Source: Bacteroidota bacterium (GTDB taxonomy: Bacteria; Bacteroidota; Ignavibacteria; Ignavibacteriales; Ignavibacteriaceae). From it: 21,034 nt of DNA. This document shows positions 1 to 8,435 of the stretch, one piece after another. Position 1 is the first letter of the stretch. Every line of letters starts with the position of its first letter. The notes under the pieces were generated by a model, which was not told the DNA's origin, did no database searches, and was given only the letters and a program-made list of their open reading frames with translations. The translations under genes were made by a program, and so were the position numbers. The DNA is taken from NCBI GenBank assembly GCA_021796135.1, contig JAJYOQ010000020.1:1-21034 (forward strand), given 5' to 3'.

Positions 1-145
1 TTCAATCACTTTCATTATTAACCTTAATCAAACAAAGAGAAAGCCGGCTGACCAAATCACAGGTTAATATCCATAAATATCTTAATAGTGAATTAAATAC
101 TCTGTTAGCTAAAAAATAGCCTATTCAAAATACCATCCCTTTTGT

Positions 146-153
146 TATATTTG
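146..153 (+). promoter_or_regulatory. Possible -7 promoter box (TATATTTG) for glyQS
   Basis: TATATTTG matches the TAnnTTTG -7 consensus of Bacteroidota-type primary sigma factor promoters. It lies 21 bases before the AGGAG ribosome binding site at 175-179. No convincing TTG -33 element is seen at the usual distance. The identical octamer occurs ahead of uup. The remaining sequence from 1 to 145 shows no gene that I can recognise. Confidence 0.4.
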
Positions 154-188
154 TAATTAAGTAAAAAATTGTCCAGGAGTATAATAAG

Positions 189-1691
189 ATCGAAAAGCAA
201 AAAAATAATCAGTCAGAAATTGATAAAATAGTTTCTTTAGCAAAGAGAAAAGGATTTGTATTTCAATCAAGTGAAATTTACGGCGGTTTAAACGGTTGTT
301 GGGATTATGGTCCGCTAGGAGTTGAGCTTCTGAAAAATGTAAAAGAAGAATGGTGGAAGTTCATGACCTATCGGGAAAACATAGAAGGTTTGGATGCTTC
401 AATTCTTATGCATCCCCGCGTATGGGAAGCTTCCGGACATATAGAAAATTTTACAGATCCTATGATAGATTGTAAACAATGCAAATCACGTTATCGACTT
501 GATACACTTTCAGACTTAATCGCAGAAAAAAAGAAAAGAAAATCTATTGAATCATTTCTTGAACATGTCTCCAAAAATAATTTACTTTTTAATTTATCCC
601 ATGATGATGTGAAAAACTTTTCAGAAAATGAATTGGGAGAAACTTTTAATAATATACTTGAGAATAATGAGCTGGGGAAATACCTGCTTGCTGAAATAAA
701 CTGCCCTCAGTGCGGCAATAAAGGAACATTTACAGAAGCCAGAAAATTTAATTTGATGTTTAAAACTTTTGTCGGACCTGTCGATGACGGAGGTTCTGTA
801 GTTTATTTAAGACCGGAAACTGCACAGGGCATCTTTGTTAATTTCCTCAATGTTCAAGGTTCATCGCGCCAAAAAATTCCTTTCGGTATAGCTCAAATAG
901 GAAAAGCATTTAGAAATGAAATTAATACTAAAAATTTTCTTTTTAGAACCCGCGAATTTGAGCAAATGGAAATGCAGTTTTTTGTGAAACCTTCGGATGA
1001 TAAAAAATGGTATGACTATTGGAAATATGAACGTCTTCAATGGTTTTACTCATTAGGAATGAATAAAGAAAAATTAAGATATCATGATCATCCGAAAGAA
1101 AAATTAGCTCATTATGCTAAGGAAGCTACGGATATAGAATATCTTTTCCCTTTTGGATGGGGAGAAATAGAAGGCATTCATAACCGCACTAACTTCGATC
1201 TGAGCCGACATGAAGAATTTTCGGGTAAATCATTAAAATATTTTGACGAAGAATCTAAAGAGAAATTTATCCCATTTATCATTGAAACATCAGCCGGCGC
1301 CAGCAGGTCATTTATGGCTTTTCTGGTTGATGCTTACTACGAAGAAGAAGTAAACGGTGAAGTCAGATCTGTGCTGAAATTTCATCCAAAGTTGTCTCCA
1401 ATCAAAGCTGCTATCTTTCCCCTTGTTAATAAAGATGGTATGCCTGAAATTTCGCGTAAAATTGAACAGGATTTAAGAAGAAATCTTAAAGTGTTTTATG
1501 ACGATAAAGGAGCTGTCGGCAGAAGATATAGAAGACAGGACGAAGCAGGAACCCCATTCTGTATAACGGTCGATACTCAAACATTAGAGGACCAATCGGT
1601 TACGGTTCGTGAAAGAGATTCTATGCAGCAGGTTCGTGTAAACGCAGATAATGTTTCTTCCTATCTGCTTGATAAAATATCTAAAAGCTAA
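189..1691 (+). CDS. glyQS: Glycyl-tRNA synthetase, dimeric (alpha2) class II type
   Basis: Charges tRNA-Gly with glycine in the cytoplasm, using ATP. The 500-residue product starts with the family's conserved N-terminus (SLAKRKGFVFQSSEIYGG, then WDYGPLGVEL), which lies upstream of the first ATG at 363 and must be part of the protein. Cys pairs at C95/C98 and C172/C175 look like the zinc-binding insertion of this family. RPETAQGIF and the FRNEI...FRTREFEQMEMQFF stretch form the motif 2 region, and ETSAGASRSF fits motif 3. The C-terminal anticodon-binding domain carries YDDKGAVGRRYRRQDEAGTPF. No ATG, GTG or TTG occurs in frame between the upstream stop (162-164) and 363. The best start is ATC at 189-191, nine bases after AGGAG at 175-179. 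This is either a rare AUC start or a base error in an ATG. Identity is certain; the exact start is inferred. Confidence 0.95.
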   Translation: MEKQKNNQSEIDKIVSLAKRKGFVFQSSEIYGGLNGCWDYGPLGVELLKNVKEEWWKFMTYRENIEGLDASILMHPRVWEASGHIENFTDPMIDCKQCKSRYRLDTLSDLIAEKKKRKSIESFLEHVSKNNLLFNLSHDDVKNFSENELGETFNNILENNELGKYLLAEINCPQCGNKGTFTEARKFNLMFKTFVGPVDDGGSVVYLRPETAQGIFVNFLNVQGSSRQKIPFGIAQIGKAFRNEINTKNFLFRTREFEQMEMQFFVKPSDDKKWYDYWKYERLQWFYSLGMNKEKLRYHDHPKEKLAHYAKEATDIEYLFPFGWGEIEGIHNRTNFDLSRHEEFSGKSLKYFDEESKEKFIPFIIETSAGASRSFMAFLVDAYYEEEVNGEVRSVLKFHPKLSPIKAAIFPLVNKDGMPEISRKIEQDLRRNLKVFYDDKGAVGRRYRRQDEAGTPFCITVDTQTLEDQSVTVRERDSMQQVRVNADNVSSYLLDKISKS

Positions 1692-1757
1692 ATCTGTGGC
1701 TGTAAATCGCTTTCAACTTTTTAGATCCATTCGAAATTTATTATTTCAAGATCTTAA

Positions 1758-2897
1758 TTGAAAAAGTTAATCTTAATACTATTGATTATTGCTGCTTCTA
1801 AGATTTTTTCTCAGGGAGCAGCATTTGACTCGACTGTTACCGCCGGTATAAAACAAATCTATGGAATTCAATTTACCGAAGCTGAAAAAACCTTTAGGGG
1901 ATTGATAGCCGATTATCCTGAAATGCCTCAAGGAAGGTTCTTCCTTGCAATGGTTGATTGGTGGAAAATCCTTTTAAATCCGGATAATGAGTCCTATGAC
2001 GATGTTTTTTATCAAAAGGTGGAAGACGTTATCTATCAATGTGATCAAATCCTAAAACAAAACCCGAACGACGTAAATGCGTTATTCTTTAAAGGCGGCG
2101 CAATAGGTTTCAGAGGCAGACTCAGAGCTTTCCGAGACAGCTGGCTTAAAGCCGCTGATGACGGTCGCATTGCTCTGCCGATAGTTGAGCATGCTGCCAA
2201 GCTTGATCCCAAAAATATAGATGTACAGCTTGGTTTCGGAATTTATGATTATTATGCAGCGGTCATACCCGAGGAATATCCGCTTATGAAACCATTAATG
2301 ATTTTCTTTCCGCCGGGCAATAAGAATAGAGGTATTACAGAAATTACTAATGTAGCATTAAATGGAAAGTATGCTAAGTATGAAGCGCGCTATTTTCTAA
2401 TGACGCTGTATTATAATTTTGAAAACAATCCTTTTATGGCTGATAAATATGCAATAATGCTGAATAGTGATTTCCCTGATAATCCATTATTTGAAAGATG
2501 GCGCGGAAGAATTTCCGCTAAACAGGGAGATTTTAATAATGCATCTAAAATATTTTCAGATGTTTTGCAAAAAGCTGATAAAAATTATCCCGGATATAAT
2601 TATACCGGAGTGCGCCGGGAAGCCGTTTATTATATAGGATATGAATATAAAAGTCTTAATCAAATTGATTCTGCAATTATTTATTTCAAGCAATGCAAAG
2701 ATTATTCAAAACAAATTGATAAGGATGAAACATCCGGATTTCTTATTAATTCATATTTGTATCTGGGAATGCTTTACGATTTGAAAGGTAAAAGGGATAT
2801 TGCAATAGAATATTATAAAAAAACCTTAGCACTTAAAGACTTCAACAATTCAAAGTTATTTGCTCAGCAATATTTGAAAACCCCATATAAAAATTAA
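1758..2897 (+). CDS. Exported tetratricopeptide-repeat-like protein
   Basis: A 379-residue protein of unknown specific function. TTG is the first codon after an in-frame TAA (1755-1757) and gives a clean signal peptide (MKKLILILLIIAASKIFSQ, likely cut near residue 19), so this start is well supported despite no clear ribosome binding site. The rest looks helical and repeat-like. TPR-type spacing is visible near residues 25-60 (QFTEAEKTFRGLIADYP), around 100 (ALFFKGGA) and at the C-terminus (YLYLGMLYDLKGKRDIAIEYYKKTLAL). TPR proteins usually scaffold protein contacts; the signal peptide puts this one in the periplasm or on the outer membrane. It follows glyQS by 66 bases with no obvious terminator between them, so it may be co-transcribed, though nothing links it to translation. 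It converges on the next gene. Confidence 0.75.
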   Translation: MKKLILILLIIAASKIFSQGAAFDSTVTAGIKQIYGIQFTEAEKTFRGLIADYPEMPQGRFFLAMVDWWKILLNPDNESYDDVFYQKVEDVIYQCDQILKQNPNDVNALFFKGGAIGFRGRLRAFRDSWLKAADDGRIALPIVEHAAKLDPKNIDVQLGFGIYDYYAAVIPEEYPLMKPLMIFFPPGNKNRGITEITNVALNGKYAKYEARYFLMTLYYNFENNPFMADKYAIMLNSDFPDNPLFERWRGRISAKQGDFNNASKIFSDVLQKADKNYPGYNYTGVRREAVYYIGYEYKSLNQIDSAIIYFKQCKDYSKQIDKDETSGFLINSYLYLGMLYDLKGKRDIAIEYYKKTLALKDFNNSKLFAQQYLKTPYKN

Positions 2898-2982
2898 CCA
2901 CAGCAATAAAATAATATTGTAATCGCTTTAAGTGAATCCAGTTAAAAGAATTCCCCTCTCACTTTTTACTTATTTTTTGACA

Positions 2983-3918
2983 TTAAAGAGCCGTAGAAAT
3001 TGTAATTCTATTGATAGAGCCCATAAGTCCTAATGAAGAAAATCCGTAATCAAAGTTATATTTTGCGATAACCAATCCAACTCCAATATTAAAACCTGCG
3101 AGACCAGCAAAACTTCCGATAGTTAAATCAGTTCTTTCCTGATTATTATATCCGAATCTAAGCTGAAAAGCTTTGCTCAGCATTAACTCGGCGCCGACCG
3201 TATAACTATTAAATATTTTACCCAGACTGCCGCCATTATTCAAATGGTGAAAATCTAATAGTACCCGCAACGGTATATGTTCCATTTTCTTAGATATGCC
3301 GAATACAACATCAAGCGGAAGATTTTCCTTTGTTGAATAATAATAAGATAATTGAGATCCGATATTTGTGACTGCAAAGCCAAGTTCAATAAGCTGAGAT
3401 TTGATGGAATAATGCAATCCGGCGTCAATAGCAATAGCGCTTGATGATCTGGTATCAATTTTTGAATATATTACTTTTAAGTTTGTGCCGTAATAAAAAT
3501 TGTTACTTAAATAATTTGAGTATCCTGCAATAAGAGCCAACTCACCTACACCAAAAGTCCCTGTTTTATTTCCGGATTGATCGGCAGCAGTAAAGGAGCC
3601 GTAATTAATATATTCAACTGCGCCGGCAACCCTTCCGATATTTTTTATTTCAGTAGAATACACCAGACTAGCTAAATTAATATCTAAAACATGCTTTACA
3701 AATGAAAATGAAACCGGAGTCCCTTGTAATAAAGATAAACCGGCAGGATTATAAAACACGACATTTGGGTCATCTGTATTAGTAACATAGCTGCCGCCTA
3801 ATGAAGCAGCCCTAGCGCTCAAATCCAATTTTAAAAAATCAAATGTATTATTTTGGCTGAATAAATTAATGTTTAATAATAAAAACAACGAAAAAGCTAA
3901 TAAAGTTCTTATCTTCAT
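2983..3918 (-). CDS. PorV/PorQ-family outer-membrane beta-barrel protein
   Basis: A 311-residue protein with an N-terminal signal peptide (MKIRTLLAFSLFLLLNINLFSQ). It is followed by the family hallmark LDLSARAASLGGSYVTNTDD, then DPNVVFYNPAGLSLL at roughly residues 31-65. The rest alternates polar and hydrophobic residues as beta-barrel strands do, with repeated aromatic/Gly strands and a final ITISTAL. Members of this family include PorV and PorQ of the type IX secretion system, where PorV shuttles cargo at the outer membrane. The GTFGVGELALIAGYS and NLKVIYSKID stretches look more PorQ-like than PorV-like to me, but I cannot assign the subfamily without a profile search. It is the only minus-strand gene here and is divergent from uup. 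A protein with a type IX-like tail is encoded at 12437-14119, consistent with this pathway being present. Confidence 0.75.
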   Translation of the reverse strand: MKIRTLLAFSLFLLLNINLFSQNNTFDFLKLDLSARAASLGGSYVTNTDDPNVVFYNPAGLSLLQGTPVSFSFVKHVLDINLASLVYSTEIKNIGRVAGAVEYINYGSFTAADQSGNKTGTFGVGELALIAGYSNYLSNNFYYGTNLKVIYSKIDTRSSSAIAIDAGLHYSIKSQLIELGFAVTNIGSQLSYYYSTKENLPLDVVFGISKKMEHIPLRVLLDFHHLNNGGSLGKIFNSYTVGAELMLSKAFQLRFGYNNQERTDLTIGSFAGLAGFNIGVGLVIAKYNFDYGFSSLGLMGSINRITISTAL

Positions 3919-4048
3919 AAAATTCCAAAAAATTTCGTCACCTATTTAATTATATTATGAAATAAAGGCAAGGTAAAACTAAGTAAAAAAAATAAATATT
4001 ACCTCATATAGTTTTTGATTTATCTAATCAAACCCCGGAATAATACCT

Positions 4049-4056
4049 TATATTTG
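4049..4056 (+). promoter_or_regulatory. Possible -7 promoter box (TATATTTG) for uup
   Basis: TATATTTG, identical to the octamer ahead of glyQS, sits 35 bases before the uup ATG in the divergent gap between the PorV/PorQ-family gene and uup. A TTG lies at 4015-4017, but the 31-base gap is too long for the usual -33 spacing. There is no recognisable Shine-Dalgarno sequence before the ATG at 4092. Confidence 0.4.
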
Positions 4057-4091
4057 CTTTGCAAATTTTCTCTTTTAATATGATATAAACA

Positions 4092-5975
4092 ATGCCAAAT
4101 AATGTAAATCCTGTAATTCTTACTGCTTCGGAATTAGAAGTCCATTTTGGTGAGCAAATAATCCTTAATAAAGCATCTCTGTCTATCCATGAAGGTGATA
4201 GAATAGGGCTTGTAGGGCGAAATGGGGCAGGGAAATCGACATTTCTTAAAATAATTTCCGGTATCCTTGATCCGGATGCGGGAAATATCGCAAAGAAAAA
4301 AGGATTGGTAATTGGATTTCTATCCCAGGAGTTTACCCTGAATAGTTCAAAAAATGTATTCCAAAATATAAAAGACGGTGCTGAATACATATTACATCTT
4401 TTAGATGAATATTCACGAACTCCTTTTGATTCAAAAAATAAAATTGTTTTAGAGGAAAAAATTCTTCACTGCGACGGCTGGAATATTGACAAAAGAATAA
4501 ATATGTTAATTGAATCCTTAAATGCCCCGCATCCTGATAGAGAAATAGACTCACTCAGCGGAGGTGAAAAAAGAAGGGTAGCTCTATGCCGTGCATTAAT
4601 ATCGCAGCCGGATTTACTTATTCTTGATGAACCTACAAATCATCTCGACACTAATTCAATTGAATGGGTTGAACGATTTTTATCAAATTATGACGGAAGC
4701 TGTATTTTTGTAACACACGATCGTTACTTCCTAGACAGAATAGCAAATAGAATAGTCGAACTTTCTACGGGACAGTTTTATTCACATCAAGGAAATTATA
4801 CTGATTATCTTATAAACAAAGCCGAGCGAGAGTCAGTTCGTGAAATAGAAGAAAAAAAACGCCAAAGCTTTTTAAAAAGGGAATTAGAATGGGTAAATCG
4901 CGGTCCAAGAGCCAGAAGAACAAAAGCAAAAAGCCGTCTTGATAATTATTATGAAGTTGCAAATCAGGAAGTAAAAGAAAAAGAAATAGAAGTAGATCTA
5001 ATTATTCCGGAACCAGAAAAATTAGGTAAAAAAGTCTTAGAATTAAAAAATTTAACAATGGAACTAGGCGGAAAAACTTTATTTAAGGACTTTAATTTCA
5101 TTTTTGAACCCGGACGGAAACTCGGAATTATAGGCAGCAACGGCGTAGGAAAAACAACCCTTCTGAGAATTATATTAGGAGAAATAAGTTCTACGGCAGG
5201 TAAAATTGAAATAGGAGAAAGGACAGAATTTAATTATATAGATCAATACCGTTTGCTTCTTAATGATGAAGATACAGTTGCTAAGGCGATAGGCGAAGGA
5301 AATGAGACAATTAAATTTGGGAAACAAAATATAAATGTCTGGACTTATTTGCGCCGGTTTCTTTTTACAGATGATCGAATAAATACAAAGGTCGGAAGAC
5401 TTTCAGGCGGAGAAAAAAGCCGGTTAACGCTTGCGGGAATTCTGAAGAACGGCGGTAATTTCCTACTCCTTGATGAACCCACAAACGATCTTGACCTGCA
5501 GACTCTTCGCATTCTTGAGGAGGCATTAATGTCATTCGATGGCTGCTTAATAGTAGTCAGCCATGATAGATATTTCCTTAATCGCGTATGTAACGGGATA
5601 TTATCTTTTGAAACCGGAAACGGGGTTTATTTTAGCGAAGGAGATTATGATTATTATATTGAAAAAAGAAATTCCCGAACACAGGAAGAAAATATTGAAG
5701 CTCCAAAAGTTAAAAAAGAAGATACAAGAGTTAAAGCAAATGTAAAAAAGCTTTCGTGGAAAGAAAATAAAGAGCTTGAGACTATTGAAGAAGAAATATT
5801 AAAGGCAGAATCTGAAATTGAAAAAATAGAATCAATTTTTTCATCACCGGATTATTACGAAAAATATGCAGCTCAAACAAAAGAGCTTAACCAGAAACTA
5901 GAAGAAGCAAAAGAGCATATTAAATCTCTTTTTGTCCGATGGGATTACCTGGAAAAAATAAAAAAAGGAGAATAA
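4092..5975 (+). CDS. uup: ABC-F family ATPase Uup
   Basis: A 627-residue soluble protein with two ABC ATPase domains and no membrane segments, the ABC-F architecture. Domain 1 has Walker A GRNGAGKST (42-50), signature LSGGE (155-159) and Walker B/DEPTNH (D179-E180). Domain 2 has Walker A GSNGVGKTT (348-356), LSGGE (437-441) and DEPTND (D461-E462). The linker between them contains PRARRTKAKSR, and the C-terminal ~80 residues are a charged coiled coil (KENKELETIEEEILKAESEI and onward). The linker and coiled coil are typical of Uup rather than EttA. ABC-F proteins act on the ribosome; Uup has also been linked to stability of transposon-adjacent and branched DNA. Both ATP sites look intact. The start was chosen as the only ATG that leaves the domain complete; it lacks an evident ribosome binding site. 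Confidence 0.92.
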   Translation: MPNNVNPVILTASELEVHFGEQIILNKASLSIHEGDRIGLVGRNGAGKSTFLKIISGILDPDAGNIAKKKGLVIGFLSQEFTLNSSKNVFQNIKDGAEYILHLLDEYSRTPFDSKNKIVLEEKILHCDGWNIDKRINMLIESLNAPHPDREIDSLSGGEKRRVALCRALISQPDLLILDEPTNHLDTNSIEWVERFLSNYDGSCIFVTHDRYFLDRIANRIVELSTGQFYSHQGNYTDYLINKAERESVREIEEKKRQSFLKRELEWVNRGPRARRTKAKSRLDNYYEVANQEVKEKEIEVDLIIPEPEKLGKKVLELKNLTMELGGKTLFKDFNFIFEPGRKLGIIGSNGVGKTTLLRIILGEISSTAGKIEIGERTEFNYIDQYRLLLNDEDTVAKAIGEGNETIKFGKQNINVWTYLRRFLFTDDRINTKVGRLSGGEKSRLTLAGILKNGGNFLLLDEPTNDLDLQTLRILEEALMSFDGCLIVVSHDRYFLNRVCNGILSFETGNGVYFSEGDYDYYIEKRNSRTQEENIEAPKVKKEDTRVKANVKKLSWKENKELETIEEEILKAESEIEKIESIFSSPDYYEKYAAQTKELNQKLEEAKEHIKSLFVRWDYLEKIKKGE

Positions 5976-6058
5976 TTTTATTATTATCCCTCTTTTTCTG
6001 TCATTGATTAACCTTTTCCCTTTATTTAAATTTAAAATGTAATTTTTATGGAGAAAAA

Positions 6059-6910
6059 ATGAATACGCTAAAAACTACCTTCCTTATGACTTTAATGATG
6101 ATATTATTTCTTTTTGTCGGCTATCTTGTAGGCGGACAAAACGGAATGACTATCGCCTTTTTCTTTTCGCTAGCTATGAATTTCGGCTCTTATTGGTTTT
6201 CGGATAAAGTTGTACTTTCAATGTATCGTGCTAAGCAGGTAGATTATAATACGGCACCGGAATTATTTTCAGTTGTTCAACAGCTTACTCATAATGCCGG
6301 ACTCCCCATGCCGAAAATTTATATAATAGAGGATGAAACTCCGAATGCATTTGCTACGGGTAGAAATCCTCAGCACGCTGCGGTAGCAGCTACCACGGGG
6401 ATTATTAATTCATTATCACGGGAAGAATTATCAGGTGTAATCGGACATGAACTTGGGCATGTCAAACATCGCGATATTTTAATAGGCACAATTGCCTCTA
6501 CTATAGTAGGTACGATTACTTTTATCGCACAAATGGCTGGCTGGGCTATGATGTTCGGCGGCAGAGGAGGCGATCGAGATGATGACAGCGGAATTGCTGC
6601 TTTATTTTTAATGATACTTGCCCCCATTGCAGCTTCGCTGCTGCAATTAGCGGTTTCAAGATCAAGAGAATATGCTGCAGACGCAGAAGGCGCCCGCATT
6701 TCTCATAATCCTCTGGCACTAGCTTCAGCACTTAAAAAAATTTCTGCAGTTAATCAATTAAAACCGCTCGATAATGTCGGACCTGCTACTGCCCATATGT
6801 TTATTGTTAATCCAATGAGAATGGCGGGAGTTAAAAAACTATTTTCTACGCATCCGCCTATAGAAGAAAGAATAAAACGCCTTGAAGCTATGTCAGTGTA
6901 CAGAAGCTAA
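6059..6910 (+). CDS. htpX: Membrane-bound zinc metalloprotease HtpX (M48 family)
   Basis: A 283-residue inner-membrane protease that degrades misfolded or damaged membrane proteins. Two N-terminal membrane segments (about residues 7-24 and 28-48) precede the cytoplasmic catalytic part. The zinc site is HELGH at residues 130-134, with the third ligand E204 in SREYAADAEGA. Two further hydrophobic stretches (about 143-165 and 175-198) lie between them, as in other HtpX proteins. The C-terminus has the family's STHPPIEERIKRL. GGAG at 6050-6053, five bases before the ATG, supports the start. It lies 83 bases after uup with no clear terminator between, so read-through from uup is possible. A strong hairpin terminator follows. 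All catalytic residues are present. Confidence 0.95.
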   Translation: MNTLKTTFLMTLMMILFLFVGYLVGGQNGMTIAFFFSLAMNFGSYWFSDKVVLSMYRAKQVDYNTAPELFSVVQQLTHNAGLPMPKIYIIEDETPNAFATGRNPQHAAVAATTGIINSLSREELSGVIGHELGHVKHRDILIGTIASTIVGTITFIAQMAGWAMMFGGRGGDRDDDSGIAALFLMILAPIAASLLQLAVSRSREYAADAEGARISHNPLALASALKKISAVNQLKPLDNVGPATAHMFIVNPMRMAGVKKLFSTHPPIEERIKRLEAMSVYRS

Positions 6911-6947
6911 TAACAAGGGACTGAAAAAAATCATAAAACTAAATATT

Positions 6948-6970
6948 ATACCCGCTAAAGCGGGTATTTT
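6948..6970 (+). terminator. Rho-independent terminator after htpX
   Basis: ATACCCGCT pairs perfectly with AGCGGGTAT (9 bp; in practice 8 bp with a TAAA loop) and is followed by TTT. It lies 38 bases after the htpX stop. The core CCCGCTAAAGCGGG differs by one base from the hairpin at 19477-19490. Confidence 0.85.
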
Positions 6971-7097
6971 ATATTAATATGAAGGTTGCCGGGAAATGAT
7001 GTATATAATCGACTTTTGTGAAAAAAACAAATAGTTTTCCATCCTTTTAAAATAAATTTATTAGTGATTTTAGTTGAATTGATCGATATATTTTATA

Positions 7098-7105
7098 TAG
7101 ATTTG
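7098..7105 (+). promoter_or_regulatory. Possible promoter -7 box (TAGATTTG) for gdhA
   Basis: TAGATTTG fits TAnnTTTG. TTG triplets lie upstream at 7074-7076 and 7079-7081, giving spacers of 21 and 16 bases, near the range expected for a -33 element. It is the best-formed of the candidate promoters here. The leader to the gdhA ATG is about 40 bases and includes AAGGA at 7132-7136. Confidence 0.5.
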
Positions 7106-7145
7106 AAGTAATTATTATTAAACAACTTTTTAAGGACACACCTTT

Positions 7146-8435
7146 ATGAATTCTTATATGAACCAATACAAAGAGCCGGCGCCTATTTTGGATAAAGAAA
7201 ATCCATTTGAATCAATGATGGAAAGATTTGATATTGCCGTGAAAATAATTGGTTTAGACCAGGGACTGTATAATTATCTTAAAGCGCCCGTTAAACAGGT
7301 TATAACCTCAGTGCCAATTACAATGGATAACGGCACTCTGGAGGTTTTTGAAGGTTATCGTGTAATTCATAATGAAGTCTTAGGTCCTTCTAAAGGAGGA
7401 ATACGATTTGCACCTGACATTACGCTTGACGAAATGAAAGCGCTTGCCGCATGGATGACCTGGAAATGCGCTATTGTTAATATTCCATTTGGAGGAGCAA
7501 AAGGCGGTATTAAAGTCGATCCATCGCTATTAAGCAACGGTGAATTAGAAAGACTTACACGAAGATTTACTTCAAATCTTTTGGATGTATTTGGACCTGA
7601 CCGCGATATTCCCGCACCGGATATGAATACAAATGAACAGACAATGGCTTGGATTATGGATACTTATAGTATGCATTCAAAAAGAACAGAAACTGCAGTA
7701 GTAACCGGAAAACCGCTGCTTTTGGGCGGATCACTTGGCAGAAAAGAAGCTACCGGCAGAGGCGTTACAAGCGTTATTTTAGGCGCCTTTCATAAATTAG
7801 GAGTTAATCCAAACAATGCCACTGCTGTTATTCAGGGCTTCGGTAATGTCGGCTCGGTCTCTGCACTAGCCCTTTTTGAACATGGTGTTAAGATTATCGG
7901 ACTAAGCGATATTAATGGGGCAATTTATAATTCAAACGGATTTAATATACCTGAGTTAATAGAACATGTAGAACGCCATAAAACATTAATCGATTACCAA
8001 AATGCTGAACCAATTACAAATGAAGAATTATTGGAATTGCAATGCGATGTACTTGTCCCTGCTGCCAAAGAAGATCAAATTACTTCTAAGAATGCGAATA
8101 AATTGAAATGCAAAATAATTGCTGAAGGCGCTAATGGTCCCACAACTGCAAAAGCTGATCCTGTATTGCAATCCAAGGGTATCCTAGTAATCCCCGATAT
8201 ATTAGCTAATGCCGGCGGTGTTACTGTTTCATACTTTGAATGGGTTCAGGATAGAATGGGATATTTCTGGACGTTGGACAGAGTTAACCGCAGACTGGAT
8301 AGAATGATGCACTCAGCGTTCGTAAATGTTTATAAATCCGCAGAGCAGTATAATGTTTCTTTAAGAATCGGCGCTTATATTATCGCAATTGAAAAGGTAG
8401 CGCAAACCTTAAAACTGCGTGGAATATATGCCTAA
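7146..8435 (+). CDS. gdhA: Glutamate dehydrogenase (Glu/Leu/Phe/Val dehydrogenase family)
   Basis: A 429-residue cytoplasmic enzyme that interconverts glutamate and 2-oxoglutarate plus ammonia, joining nitrogen and carbon metabolism. The N-terminal substrate domain has PSKGGIRF (K83), the K107 site in MTWKCAIVNIPF, and GGAKGG with the catalytic lysine K119. The Rossmann domain has GFGNVG at 231-236. LVPAAKEDQI, EGANGPTT and NAGGVTVSYFEW complete the family pattern. The length fits the hexameric family of about 420-450 residues. The Asp in GLSDINGAIY after the second Rossmann strand hints at NAD rather than NADP preference, but this is only an inference. AAGGA at 7132-7136, nine bases before the ATG, supports the start. 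A possible promoter lies upstream, and a GC-rich hairpin follows the stop by 17 bases. Confidence 0.95.
   Translation: MNSYMNQYKEPAPILDKENPFESMMERFDIAVKIIGLDQGLYNYLKAPVKQVITSVPITMDNGTLEVFEGYRVIHNEVLGPSKGGIRFAPDITLDEMKALAAWMTWKCAIVNIPFGGAKGGIKVDPSLLSNGELERLTRRFTSNLLDVFGPDRDIPAPDMNTNEQTMAWIMDTYSMHSKRTETAVVTGKPLLLGGSLGRKEATGRGVTSVILGAFHKLGVNPNNATAVIQGFGNVGSVSALALFEHGVKIIGLSDINGAIYNSNGFNIPELIEHVERHKTLIDYQNAEPITNEELLELQCDVLVPAAKEDQITSKNANKLKCKIIAEGANGPTTAKADPVLQSKGILVIPDILANAGGVTVSYFEWVQDRMGYFWTLDRVNRRLDRMMHSAFVNVYKSAEQYNVSLRIGAYIIAIEKVAQTLKLRGIYA

Noticed and set aside
1..145. A gene or RNA in the left flank
   Set aside because: No frame with family-like sequence and no convincing RNA fold; GCTA/TAGC pairing around 109-120 is only 4 bp.
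2930..2971. Possible terminator between the TPR-like gene and the PorV/PorQ-family gene (AAGTGA...TCACTT, then T-rich)
   Set aside because: Only 6 bp of stem across a 23-base loop in AT-rich DNA; too weak to list as a feature, although a convergent gap is where a terminator is expected.
6370..6731. Minus-strand open frames inside htpX, and similar ones inside uup, ccmF and the chemotaxis gene
   Set aside because: They lie opposite well-identified genes, have no recognisable domains or translation signals, and are explained as chance frames antisense to coding sequence.
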